A DNA stretch of 64,000 bases, from positions 1 to 64,000 of the forward strand of contig JAYPYW010000007.1 of NCBI GenBank assembly GCA_038154685.1, read 5' to 3'. The notes beneath the pieces were generated by a model. The model was not told the origin of the DNA. It searched no databases and saw nothing but the letters and a program-made list of their open reading frames with translations. A program made the translations under genes and the position numbers. The stretch's first letter is position 1; every line of letters starts with the position of its first letter. Of this stretch, positions 53,446 through 62,445 are shown in pieces. Source of the stretch: GCA-002722245 sp038154685. GTDB taxonomy: Bacteria; Bacteroidota; Bacteroidia; Flavobacteriales_C; GCA-002722245.

Positions 53446-54673
53446 GAATAAACCGCGAATATTGTATGTTTCCTATGATGGGTTAACAGATCCTTTGGGA
53501 CAATCCCAAGTTTTACCATATATGACCCAATTAAGTCAATTAAACTACGAAGTTACTATTCTTAGTACTGAAAAGGAAAATAATTTCGAAAAAAGAAAGG
53601 ATATTATCAACAATATTTGTGAAGAGGCTGGAATTCATTGGGAGTATGTTCTTTACACAAAGACACCACCTGTTTTATCAACTATTAAAGATGTTAGAAA
53701 CCTCAAAAGAAAAGCAAAAGAATTAAATGACTCTAAGCGTTTTCAAATTGTTCATTGTCGAAGTTATATAGCCGCATTAATTGGATTGTTTTTGAAAAGG
53801 AAATTTGGGTTAAAGTTTCTTTTCGATATGAGAGGTTTTTGGGCAGACGAAAGAGTTGATGGTGGGATTTGGAATTTGAATAACCCTTTATTTAAAGGAG
53901 TTTATAAGTTTTTTAAAAAAAAAGAAGTTCAGTTTTTGAACAATGCAGATGCGATCATTTCCTTAACCTACAACGGTAAAAACGAAATTCTTTCGTGGCC
54001 AGGAATGAAAAGGTTAAGCGATAAAATTACAGTTATTCCTTGTTGTGCTGATTTAAACCATTTTGATTACAATAAAAACCCAATGTTACCTGAAATTAAA
54101 GAAGGTTTAAATATTCCTAGCGAGGAGAAGGTAATCGCTTATTTAGGATCGGTTGGTACATGGTATATGCTTGAAGAGATGCTGGAATATTTTAAATGTC
54201 ATCTTGAAGTTTATCCAAATACTTCATTTTTATGGATAACTAAGGATGATCCAAATATGATTTTATCTTCAGCTGAAAAGTTCGGAGTAAAAGATAAAAT
54301 ATACATCAAGGGATCTGAGAGAAATGATTTACCTGCTTTACTTTCAATTTGCGATGCCTCCATCTTTTTTATCAAGCCATTATTTTCTAAGAAAGCTAGT
54401 TCACCTACAAAAAAAGCAGAGCTTCTTGGGATGGGAGTTCCCATAATTTGTAATGGAAATGTAGGAGATACAGAAGAGATTTTAGCAAAGGAAGATGCTG
54501 GGTTAATAGTTAATGACTTTAATAAAGAAAGTTATTTATCCGCTGCCAAGGAGTTTGAAACATTATGTGGATCCAGTAAAGAACACCTTAGATCGGTTGC
54601 TCAGAAGCATTTTTCTTTACAAGATGGAGTGGAAAAATACCAATCTGTTTATAAAGAATTATTAAAGAGCTAA
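53444..54673 (+). CDS. Glycosyltransferase family 4
   Basis: 409 residues, GT-B: ILYVSYDGLTDPLGQSQVLPYM, HCRSYIAALIG, and VIAYLGSVGTWYMLEEMLEYF, with the donor motif KAELLGMGVPIICNGN. The start ATG shares the palindrome CATG with the start of the divergent Wzy-like gene. Begins a plus-strand group ending at 58605. Confidence 0.92.
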   Translation: MNKPRILYVSYDGLTDPLGQSQVLPYMTQLSQLNYEVTILSTEKENNFEKRKDIINNICEEAGIHWEYVLYTKTPPVLSTIKDVRNLKRKAKELNDSKRFQIVHCRSYIAALIGLFLKRKFGLKFLFDMRGFWADERVDGGIWNLNNPLFKGVYKFFKKKEVQFLNNADAIISLTYNGKNEILSWPGMKRLSDKITVIPCCADLNHFDYNKNPMLPEIKEGLNIPSEEKVIAYLGSVGTWYMLEEMLEYFKCHLEVYPNTSFLWITKDDPNMILSSAEKFGVKDKIYIKGSERNDLPALLSICDASIFFIKPLFSKKASSPTKKAELLGMGVPIICNGNVGDTEEILAKEDAGLIVNDFNKESYLSAAKEFETLCGSSKEHLRSVAQKHFSLQDGVEKYQSVYKELLKS

Positions 54674-54693
54674 AAGGTTTTGAATTAAAATTT

Positions 54694-54701
54694 TAGTTTT
54701 G
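54694..54701 (+). promoter_or_regulatory. -7 box before the zinc-binding methyltransferase gene
   Basis: TAGTTTTG ends 6 bases before ATG 54708, predicting a leaderless transcript. Confidence 0.55.
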
Positions 54702-54707
54702 CCCCTA

Positions 54708-55613
54708 ATGAAGGAAATTACATACACTTTAGTCCCAGCGAAACAATGTAACATGTGTCAATCAGATGTTTCGAATTCTAAACTTTTAGGAAGAAGGTTA
54801 AACGGTTCTCAGGGTAAAGCCCCTACAAAGAGAGTTGGTTTTTCTGTTTCAATAATGAAGTGCAATAATTGTGGTTTGATTTATCCAAACCCTTTACCTG
54901 TTCCTTCTTCAATTGATGATCACTATGGAATCCCTCCTGAAACTTATTGGACGGATGCTTATATTGACGTTGATGAAAATTATTACTCTGGAGTAATTAG
55001 AATCCTTGAGAAGCTAACCCCAATTGAAAAAGGGATGAAGGCTTTAGATATCGGAGCTGGTTTAGGAAATTGCATTGTAGCACTTGATAGAGTTGGTTTT
55101 GATACTTATGGTATTGAACCTTCCAGCTCTTTTTACAAAAGGACTAAAGAAAACTATAACTTTTCTGATGAGAAGCTTCAGAATAAATCTGTTGAGGAAG
55201 CAGATTTTCCAGAAAACACCTTCGATTTTGTGACTTTTGGAGCTGTTCTCGAGCACTTGTATGATCCATTCGAGGCTTTAAAAAGCGCCTTGAAATGGGC
55301 TAAGAAAGGAGGTTTGATTGCCATAGAGGTACCTAGCTCAGATTGGATTATAGCTAAGCTTGTGAACAGAATATATAAGTTAAAAGGGACGGATTATGTA
55401 GCGAACCTAAGTCCTATGCATGAGCCTTATCATATTTATGAATTCACTGCTAAAAGTTTTGAAAAAGCAGCGAAACTATTAAATTTCGAAATTGCCTACC
55501 AGGAGTATTTTCCTGGTGAGACTTATGGTCCAAATATCGTTAAGAAAATCCTTAAACCTATGGTGAAAGGAGATAAAGGGATGCAATTGTTTGTAATGCT
55601 TCGTAAGCTTTAA
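54708..55613 (+). CDS. Class I SAM methyltransferase with N-terminal zinc-ribbon
   Basis: 301 residues from ATG 54708; a TTG at 54699 lies on the -7 box and is rejected. An N-terminal Cys4 zinc site (CNMCQ and CNNCGLIYPNP) precedes a Rossmann methyltransferase with ALDIGAGLGNCIVALDRVGF and FVTFGAVLEHLYDPFEAL. This layout is common in sugar C- or O-methyltransferases of polysaccharide loci. Confidence 0.85.
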   Translation: MKEITYTLVPAKQCNMCQSDVSNSKLLGRRLNGSQGKAPTKRVGFSVSIMKCNNCGLIYPNPLPVPSSIDDHYGIPPETYWTDAYIDVDENYYSGVIRILEKLTPIEKGMKALDIGAGLGNCIVALDRVGFDTYGIEPSSSFYKRTKENYNFSDEKLQNKSVEEADFPENTFDFVTFGAVLEHLYDPFEALKSALKWAKKGGLIAIEVPSSDWIIAKLVNRIYKLKGTDYVANLSPMHEPYHIYEFTAKSFEKAAKLLNFEIAYQEYFPGETYGPNIVKKILKPMVKGDKGMQLFVMLRKL

Positions 55614-55667
55614 TTACCAACCCTTTTTTACTTTTCTTTTACTTGGAATTAATTCCTAATTGATTTG

Positions 55668-55675
55668 TATTTTTG
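55668..55675 (+). promoter_or_regulatory. -7 box before nadC
   Basis: TATTTTTG, 17 bases before ATG 55693. Confidence 0.55.
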
Positions 55676-55692
55676 TTTAAATACTTGATTTA

Positions 55693-56538
55693 ATGCATAA
55701 CAAGGAGGATTTAATTAAAAAAGCTATTGAGTTAGCTATTAAAGAAGATATCGGAGATGGAGATCATTCCTCTCTTGCGTGTGTGCCTACTGAAGTGGTT
55801 TCAAGAGCTAAATTATTAGTTAAAGAAGAAGGTGTTTTAGCTGGTTTGGAAATCGCGAAAAAAGTTTTCCAGTATTACGGAGATTTTAAATTTTCTGAAG
55901 AATTACAGGATGGAAGTTGGGTTAAGCCTGGTGATATTGCTTTTATCGTTGAAGGAAAAGCACAAGGAATTTTAGCCTGCGAAAGGTTGGCTTTGAATAT
56001 TATGCAAAGAATGAGTGGTATTGCCACTTATACTAAATACCTTACTGGTTTAATTGAGGGTTCAAATTCTAAATTACTTGACACTAGGAAAACAACGCCT
56101 AATTTTAGAGTATTTGAGAAAGAGGCCGTTTTAATTGGGGGTGGTTTTAACCATAGATTCGCCTTGTATGATATGATTATGTTAAAAGATAATCATATTG
56201 ATTATGCAGGTGGAATTACAGAAGCTTTAAACAAAACCAAAGATTATTTATATAGTAATAGTTTGGATTTAAAGGTTGAAATCGAGGTGAGAGACTTTAA
56301 TGAGTTGGAAGAAGCGTTATCGGTTGGAAAGTTCCACAGAATAATGCTAGACAATTTTACACCTGCTGATACTGTTCTTGCACTGAAAAAAATAAATGGG
56401 AAGTACGAAACAGAATCTTCTGGTGGTATTACAGAGCAAACAATAAAAAGTTATGCTGATACTGGAGTGGATTATATTTCTGTTGGGGCTTTAACGCATC
56501 AAGTTAAAAGTCTGGATTTAAGCTTAAAAGCTTTTTAA
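55693..56538 (+). CDS. nadC: Nicotinate-nucleotide pyrophosphorylase (carboxylating)
   Basis: Quinolinate phosphoribosyltransferase of de novo NAD synthesis, 281 residues. Hallmarks: DIGDGDHSSLACVP, ERLALNIMQRMSGIATYT, LLDTRKTTPNFRVFEKEAV, then GGGFNHRFALYDMIMLKDNHI and SSGGITEQTIKSYADTGVDY. A housekeeping gene set inside the glycan locus; it overlaps the following GT4 by one base. Confidence 0.95.
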   Translation: MHNKEDLIKKAIELAIKEDIGDGDHSSLACVPTEVVSRAKLLVKEEGVLAGLEIAKKVFQYYGDFKFSEELQDGSWVKPGDIAFIVEGKAQGILACERLALNIMQRMSGIATYTKYLTGLIEGSNSKLLDTRKTTPNFRVFEKEAVLIGGGFNHRFALYDMIMLKDNHIDYAGGITEALNKTKDYLYSNSLDLKVEIEVRDFNELEEALSVGKFHRIMLDNFTPADTVLALKKINGKYETESSGGITEQTIKSYADTGVDYISVGALTHQVKSLDLSLKAF

Positions 56539-57674
56539 TGAATATTCTTTATTTAGGAGATATTAATAGTATTCATGATTTTAAGTGGATCTCTTTTTTT
56601 AGTTTAAATAAAGACTATAAAACCTATTTTTTTACAGAGATTGAGAATCATGAACTCTTAAATAAAGAATGGGAGGCTAAATTGGAAGAAGCGAACATAA
56701 CTATTCTTCCACCAATACCAAGTTTTTCGCTTAATAATCCTTTCAAAACGCTACGAGCGATTAGTACCATAAAAAAGTATTTGAAGGAATATAATATAGA
56801 TGCTTTTCACGTGCTTTTTGGATCCCCTCAACCAATTTGGTTTAACTTTTTACCAGCTTCATTAAAGAAGTTGGTCACAACTAGAGGATCAGATGTTTTA
56901 GTACTTTTAAAGGAAGTAAGGGAGTCTAAAGGGATAAAGAACAAATTGCTTTACAAACTTTTGCTAACAGGGTTTAAAAAAGCAAACCAAATTATCTCTA
57001 CAAGTGATAAACAAATAGCTTATCTAAAAGACTGTGGGATTCCATCTTCAAAATTAAATGTAATTAAAACTGGTGTTGACGTTGATGCAATTCAGTCCGC
57101 ATCATTAGAAGGAGCAGTAAAAACCAAAAAGTCTAAGTTTATTTTCTCTGCTAGATATATAGGGAAGGTTTACAATATGGATTATCAATTTGCGGCCATA
57201 AAGAAATTGCCTACCCACGTTTTAGAGAATTATTCTTTTCTTTTCATTAAGAGAAAAAGTGATAGCAGCGAATTTACAAGTAGATTCATTGAGCAATTAA
57301 ATAATATTAAGGGGCTAAGTTTTGATGTTTGTGAAGATTTAACTCAAGAACAGTTATGGGGAACCTTAAAGGCTTCTTCATTAACATATATGGTGCCCAT
57401 AAGTGATGGTACTCCAAATACAGCCTTGGAATGTATGGCTGGAGAAGTACCATTTATAATGGGGGATTTAGATTATAATAAAGAGCTTTTTTCTGATGTT
57501 TGCGTTGTTGTAAAACTTTCGGACCCACAGGATTTTACAAATAAAGTGGAAAGTGCTTTAAACGAATATCCTTCTGAGCTTAAGTCGCACGCTTTAAACA
57601 TTGTTCGTAAATTTGGTGATAGGAAATCAGAAATGTCGAAATTAAAGGCATTATATGATCAATTAAATGGCTAA
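56538..57674 (+). CDS. Glycosyltransferase family 4
   Basis: 378 residues. N-terminal NILYLGDINSIHDFKWISFF, the FHVLFGSPQPIWFN region, VTTRGSDVLVLLKE, and donor motifs VPISDGTPNTALECMAGEVPFI. It overlaps nadC by one base and the YihY gene by 8 bases, so it is in the same transcript. Confidence 0.88.
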   Translation: MNILYLGDINSIHDFKWISFFSLNKDYKTYFFTEIENHELLNKEWEAKLEEANITILPPIPSFSLNNPFKTLRAISTIKKYLKEYNIDAFHVLFGSPQPIWFNFLPASLKKLVTTRGSDVLVLLKEVRESKGIKNKLLYKLLLTGFKKANQIISTSDKQIAYLKDCGIPSSKLNVIKTGVDVDAIQSASLEGAVKTKKSKFIFSARYIGKVYNMDYQFAAIKKLPTHVLENYSFLFIKRKSDSSEFTSRFIEQLNNIKGLSFDVCEDLTQEQLWGTLKASSLTYMVPISDGTPNTALECMAGEVPFIMGDLDYNKELFSDVCVVVKLSDPQDFTNKVESALNEYPSELKSHALNIVRKFGDRKSEMSKLKALYDQLNG

Positions 57675-58605
57675 TAAGTTTTTAGAAAAAATAAAAGAAT
57701 CTCGAGCAGTTAACAAATTAGTTAATTGGCTAAAGAGTCATTCTTTTCCAGGTTCAGGTGGTGTAGCCATTTTTGATGTTGGGAAGTTTTTCAAACAAGC
57801 TGTTTTCGATGGTACACTTTCTACTCGATCTGCTAGTTTAGCATTTAATTTTTTCCTCGCGATCTTCCCATTCATATTGTTTTTACTTTCCTTAATCCCT
57901 TATATTCCTGTTGAAGGTATATTGGAAAAGTTGGTTGAAAACATGAACGAGGTATTACCTGCAGGGATAAAGGAACCTGTAATAAAAACCGTTGTTGATT
58001 TAGTTGACCATGAAAGAGAAGGGGTTTTAATCTTCAATATCTTATTAACCATGTATTTCGCGAGTAATGGGATTGTTGATTTGATGACTCAATTTAACAA
58101 TACTAACTTATTTCAGGAGCGAAGAGTTTGGTGGAAAAAACGAATCGTAGCATTGTTCTTAGTTTTAATTTTAACACTTCTTACTCTGAGCGCAGTTATT
58201 CTAGTTACTTTCACAAGGGATCTTGTTGCTGTTTTCTTTTCAGATGGTTGGTTGGGAGATTCTTTTAATTGGATTTACATCAACTTTGGAAGATGGCTAA
58301 TTGTAGTTGCCTTATTTTACCTAGCAATTAGTTGTTTGTATTATTTCGGACCTGCAAAAAGAAGGAATTGGAAGTTTTTTTCGGTTGGATCAATGGTTGC
58401 AACTACATTGGTTGTTTTAACTTCTCTTGGTTTTTCCTATTATGTAAATCATTTTAGTAGATATAATGCCATTTATGGGTCGATTGGTACGGTGATCATT
58501 GTAATGTTATACTTCCAGCTAAACTCTTTTGTTCTTTTAACAGGTTTCGAGCTGAATGCGAGTATCAGAAAGGGAAAGCTTGTTAGGAAAGAAGAATCAA
58601 AATGA
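57667..58605 (+). CDS. YihY/virulence factor BrkB family membrane protein
   Basis: 312 residues with six or so transmembrane helices, the family's early RSASLAFNFFLAIFPFILFL and the late FSRYNAIYGSIGTVIIVMLYF followed by GFELNASI. Often found near housekeeping genes in Bacteroidota; the exact function is not established (once wrongly called RNase BN). Convergent with the GT4 gene, 6 bases apart. Confidence 0.9.
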   Translation: MANKFLEKIKESRAVNKLVNWLKSHSFPGSGGVAIFDVGKFFKQAVFDGTLSTRSASLAFNFFLAIFPFILFLLSLIPYIPVEGILEKLVENMNEVLPAGIKEPVIKTVVDLVDHEREGVLIFNILLTMYFASNGIVDLMTQFNNTNLFQERRVWWKKRIVALFLVLILTLLTLSAVILVTFTRDLVAVFFSDGWLGDSFNWIYINFGRWLIVVALFYLAISCLYYFGPAKRRNWKFFSVGSMVATTLVVLTSLGFSYYVNHFSRYNAIYGSIGTVIIVMLYFQLNSFVLLTGFELNASIRKGKLVRKEESK

Positions 58606-58611
58606 GTTTGA

Positions 58612-59892
58612 TTATACCACTTGATTTAACAAATCAATCAATTCATCCGATTGATTTAGTCTTGTGAATTTTTGGATGTTTTTCTCTGATTCAACAGCTT
58701 CGTTGGCTTTGTACATTTCAAGTTGTTGATTAAGAGCAGTGGCAATCTCCTTAGGGTTATTAGTTAGTTTCCCAGCATTACTGCTTGAAAGAATCTCTTT
58801 TAAAACACTTTTATCATCTTGGAACAAAAGAATCTCTTTTTTCAAAGCCAAATAATCAAATATTTTACCAGGAATTCTCACTTCATCTGGAGAGGCTAAA
58901 ACTAAAAATACTGCAGATTGAGTGCTTAGTTTTCTGTAAAGTTCATCGCGAGGAATTCTTTGCGTTGTTTCAATAAATTGAGTTAAATGAGGTTTGCAGT
59001 TAACTATTCTAGACTTGTCTTCCTGTGAAAACTCAGCACCATAGAAAACTAATTTGATAGGTTCGTTAGGGTGCTGATTTACAAAAATTTCAAATCCATC
59101 TAAAAACTCCTCAAGAGGTTGGTAGTTATACAAACTTCCAATGTAAGAGATCTCAAAAAAATCCGGATTTCTAACAGGTGTTAAGTCTTGGAAGTCTTCC
59201 TCAAAAAAGCCATTGTAAATAGTGTGAACCTTTTGCTTTAATAAAGCTTCTATTCGTTTTGAATAATTAGGAGCTGCAGATAAAATTAAGCTTGCGGTTT
59301 TAAGTAATTGTTTTTCTCGTTTTCTCAAGAATAACTTAAACTGAAGTTGAAGCATTTTATTGGAAAAGTGAATGGAGTCTGTTGTCCATTCATCTCTATA
59401 ATCAGCAACCCATGGAATATTATGTTTTTTACTTAATTGGTATCCGTGTTTAAGAAAAACATATGGCTCAACGCTAACTATTATAAGATCAACTTTTTCT
59501 TCTTTTAGAACTTTATCAGCGGCTTTATAAATAGATTTTCTATCGTCGAAAATAAAAGAGTAATACTGTAATAAGCTGTTGATTATTGTTACGATTTTTC
59601 GAATAATGATTAACAACTTATTATTACTGCCTATTAACCTGTCTCGAAAATTAGCTTTGTATGGAACTTTAACAACTTTTCCGAGTTCATTTTCCTCAAT
59701 AACAACATTGGATTCCTTTGATGATTTATAGTAATCATCAATTGTTCTTACATCACTCCAGTTCCTAGTAACTATTATTGGATCGTATCCTTTTGTTTTA
59801 AAGTATTTAAACCAGCTATATGGTCTTTGAGCTCCTATAGAATTATAAGGAGGGAAATCATAAGCCAGTATTAGTACTTTTTTATTGGGCAA
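58612..59892 (-). CDS. Glycosyltransferase family 4
   Basis: 426 residues. N-terminal VLILAYDFPPYNSIGAQRPY, then DLIIVSVEPYVF, and a donor domain with EISYIGSLYNYQPLEEFLDG and VFLVLASPDEVRIPGKIFDYLAL, typical of the long GT4 family seen next to wbpG. The start is TTG 59890-59892, since the first beta strand begins at once. Nine bases after the amidotransferase gene. Confidence 0.88.
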   Translation of the reverse strand: MPNKKVLILAYDFPPYNSIGAQRPYSWFKYFKTKGYDPIIVTRNWSDVRTIDDYYKSSKESNVVIEENELGKVVKVPYKANFRDRLIGSNNKLLIIIRKIVTIINSLLQYYSFIFDDRKSIYKAADKVLKEEKVDLIIVSVEPYVFLKHGYQLSKKHNIPWVADYRDEWTTDSIHFSNKMLQLQFKLFLRKREKQLLKTASLILSAAPNYSKRIEALLKQKVHTIYNGFFEEDFQDLTPVRNPDFFEISYIGSLYNYQPLEEFLDGFEIFVNQHPNEPIKLVFYGAEFSQEDKSRIVNCKPHLTQFIETTQRIPRDELYRKLSTQSAVFLVLASPDEVRIPGKIFDYLALKKEILLFQDDKSVLKEILSSSNAGKLTNNPKEIATALNQQLEMYKANEAVESEKNIQKFTRLNQSDELIDLLNQVV

Positions 59893-59901
59893 AACTTAAA
59901 A

Positions 59902-61020
59902 TTATTTAATGCCCTTAAGCTTTTTGTAGGTATCGTAAACGAAGTTTAGTTTTTTCTCATCGTTTGGATAATCCTTATAAGATTTAGCCGGAGAGTTCAT
60001 TATTTTCATAAACTCCTCAGAGGTTAAACCAAACTTCTTACTGATGTAATCTATTTCCTCCTGAATTTTTTCAGGATCGTAAGGTTTGTTTTTTAAGTCC
60101 TCCATAGCTTCCTCACGCGTCATTGTTCCAGCACAAATCATTGTGGAGTAGGTAGCTCTTCTGTAATCTACATTAAACTTTTCGAATTGGTAGTAAGATT
60201 GTACAAAGCCAGTGTATTTGGATTCACCATGTTTTTTTCCGTAATATTTCCATCCTAATTTATTCTGGAGCAATTGCATTGCCTCCTCTTTATTGAAAGG
60301 AACATAATTAAGGATGTAAACAATTTTAATTCCTTTGATTAGTTTGTAAAACATTTCCTTCTTGTAATCGAAGAATGGGAAAGACTTGATTTTCTTAGTT
60401 CCGAACTGTTTTTGGATATTGGTGATTAGCTTTTTATCCTTCGGATTGTAAAACCATTTCTCAGGTAATAAACCTTCAGTAGCATAATTACCACCGCTTA
60501 TGATATATTTTATATTGTGTTTAGCAGCTGCTTGATGCACCGCAGCTAAAATGGCAATATCTGTTGGGATTTCAACTTCAACAATTGATGATTTTAATAC
60601 TGAAAGCTGAAGGTCTTTAAATTCTTCCCAATCCAATACATGACTTATATAATCAATGCCTAATTCTTTACAAACGTTTTTTATGTTGTTTACAGCTTCT
60701 TCAGAATTCCAACCATTATCTAAATGAACAGCTAGAGGACGAAGTCCAAGTTCTTTAACTAAATAAGCCACATAACTACTATCAATCCCACCGGATACTC
60801 CAACAACACAATCGTAGTTACTGTTTTTTCCAGCAGCTTTAATTTGACTAACAATCTCTTTAAGTTGTTTATCAGATGATTCTCCTTGATAGGTAAGGTT
60901 TACAATTCGGTCGAAATAATCATTACAATGATTACAGTTTCCCTTTTCATCGAAAGTAATTTCGGGGTCAGAAGTGTCCATTACACATCTGTTACAAATC
61001 CTATACTCTTTTTGAGACAT
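59902..61020 (-). CDS. wbpG: N-acetyl sugar amidotransferase, WbpG-like
   Basis: 372 residues. An N-terminal four-Cys site (C9, C12, C29, C32) and a PP-loop ATP pyrophosphatase VGVSGGIDSSYVAYL (SGGIDSS 76-82) match WbpG/PseA-type enzymes that turn an acetamido group into an acetamidino group using ammonia. It lies downstream of hisH- and hisF-like genes that supply that ammonia. The order epimerase, HisH, HisF, WbpG matches the Pseudomonas aeruginosa B-band cluster logic. Confidence 0.9.
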   Translation of the reverse strand: MSQKEYRICNRCVMDTSDPEITFDEKGNCNHCNDYFDRIVNLTYQGESSDKQLKEIVSQIKAAGKNSNYDCVVGVSGGIDSSYVAYLVKELGLRPLAVHLDNGWNSEEAVNNIKNVCKELGIDYISHVLDWEEFKDLQLSVLKSSIVEVEIPTDIAILAAVHQAAAKHNIKYIISGGNYATEGLLPEKWFYNPKDKKLITNIQKQFGTKKIKSFPFFDYKKEMFYKLIKGIKIVYILNYVPFNKEEAMQLLQNKLGWKYYGKKHGESKYTGFVQSYYQFEKFNVDYRRATYSTMICAGTMTREEAMEDLKNKPYDPEKIQEEIDYISKKFGLTSEEFMKIMNSPAKSYKDYPNDEKKLNFVYDTYKKLKGIK

Positions 61021-61055
61021 CTAATTATGATTGAAAACAGTGAGGTACAAAAGTA

Positions 61056-61823
61056 TCAACTATTTTCAAATAACTGGAATCTTTCTTCTTTGCTAGGGTA
61101 ATTAATAAGAACTCCTCTTAATTTGCTTTGGTACACAAATACACTTCCAGCAGCAAGACCGCTTGCATATCCTTCTTTATGAACTTGTTTTAAATCATTG
61201 TAACTGCTAGCTCCACCAAGTGCAACAACAGGAATAGAAACCGCTTTTGAAATACTTTCTACCAATGAAATATCATAACCTTCCATTTTCCCATCATTGG
61301 AAATAGATTGCACAATAATTTCTCCTGCACCATTTTGTTCCATTAGTTGAGCAAACTCGGTAGGTTTATGTGCTGAAGCTTTAGATCCATTTTTAAGCCA
61401 AACTCTTTCTCCACCAAACCTTTTCTTCTTAACATCCATACAAACAACAATTGTTGATGTTCCGAAAGCTTCAGAAGCCTTTTTAACAAAGTTAGGATCT
61501 TCAACAGCTGCCGAATTAATAATAATTTTTTCGGCTCCAGCTTTGATTAGAGTTTCAATTTGATCCAAACTTTTTATTCCACCACCAACGGCAAAAGGCA
61601 TGTTAGTTTCTTCGCTTAGTTTAGAAACAAACTCAGATGTGATTGTTCTGTTTTCAGCAGTTGCATTTATATCCAGGAAAACTAATTCATCAGCTTTTAA
61701 ATCATTAAAGATTTTAACAGCATTAATAGGATCGCCTATATAGTTGTGCTTTTTAAACTCAATAGACTTTACCAAAGAGTCACCTTGGAGTAATAAAACA
61801 GGGATTAATCTTGGTCTGAACAT
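61056..61823 (-). CDS. hisF: HisF-like ammonia-channel subunit of the amidotransferase
   Basis: 255-residue TIM barrel of the HisF family. The catalytic Asp11 of true HisF (CLDV) is replaced by Leu11 here (RLIPVLLLQGD), while the second acidic residue lies in VVCMDVKKKRF. Loss of Asp11 argues against imidazole-glycerol-phosphate cyclase activity and for the ammonia-delivering paralogue that works with WbpG. Shares its start with the hisH stop (one base overlap). Confidence 0.88.
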   Translation of the reverse strand: MFRPRLIPVLLLQGDSLVKSIEFKKHNYIGDPINAVKIFNDLKADELVFLDINATAENRTITSEFVSKLSEETNMPFAVGGGIKSLDQIETLIKAGAEKIIINSAAVEDPNFVKKASEAFGTSTIVVCMDVKKKRFGGERVWLKNGSKASAHKPTEFAQLMEQNGAGEIIVQSISNDGKMEGYDISLVESISKAVSIPVVALGGASSYNDLKQVHKEGYASGLAAGSVFVYQSKLRGVLINYPSKEERFQLFENS

Positions 61824-62443
61824 TATAAAGCGATAAAGTTTTCAAATAATTTATTCCCAACATCATGGCTTTTTTCAGGATGATATTGGACTCCGAAGAT
61901 ATTATCTTTCTCAACTGCAGAAACAAACTCTTTTTCGTAAATAGTTTTGTTCAAAATGATGGAATCGTCATTTGCTTTTAAGTAAAATGAGTGAACGAAA
62001 TAAAATTCCGGATCCTCATTTATGCCCTCAAATAAAGCACTTTCTTTTTGATTGGCAGTAGTATTCCATCCCATGTGAGGAACCTTAAAATGAAGCTTAT
62101 CCTCAATTTTAAATCTTTTGATTTCAGCATCCATCCAGCCTAAACCTTCTGCATTACCTTCCTCACTGTATTTAGCCATTACTTGCATTCCTAAACAAAT
62201 CCCAAGGATTGGAGTCTTTTTAGTTAATACAGCAGTATTTAAAGCTTCCTTTAAATTGTATTTTTCGAGATTTTCCATGGCTTTACCAAAGTGTCCAACA
62301 CCAGGTAAAACAAGTTTGGCTGCATTCAAAACAATTTCTGGATCGGAAGATATTACCGCCGTTCCTCCCGCTTTTGTTATTCTCTTCTTCACAGAATGCA
62401 GGTTTCCCATTCCGTAATCAACAATTACAATAGGTTCGCTCAT
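61823..62443 (-). CDS. hisH: HisH-like glutaminase subunit
   Basis: 206 residues, class I glutaminase: nucleophile C83 in GICLGMQVMA, H188 and E190 in VQYHPEKSH, and the oxyanion strand VLPGVGHFGKAM. It makes ammonia from glutamine and passes it through the HisF-like barrel to WbpG. Operon position 2 bases after the epimerase supports this rather than histidine synthesis. Confidence 0.9.
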   Translation of the reverse strand: MSEPIVIVDYGMGNLHSVKKRITKAGGTAVISSDPEIVLNAAKLVLPGVGHFGKAMENLEKYNLKEALNTAVLTKKTPILGICLGMQVMAKYSEEGNAEGLGWMDAEIKRFKIEDKLHFKVPHMGWNTTANQKESALFEGINEDPEFYFVHSFYLKANDDSIILNKTIYEKEFVSAVEKDNIFGVQYHPEKSHDVGNKLFENFIAL

Positions 62444-62445
62444 CT

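Noticed and set aside
61056..62443. Histidine biosynthesis genes hisF and hisH
   Set aside because: HisF lacks Asp11, and both sit between WbpI- and WbpG-like genes with no other his genes.
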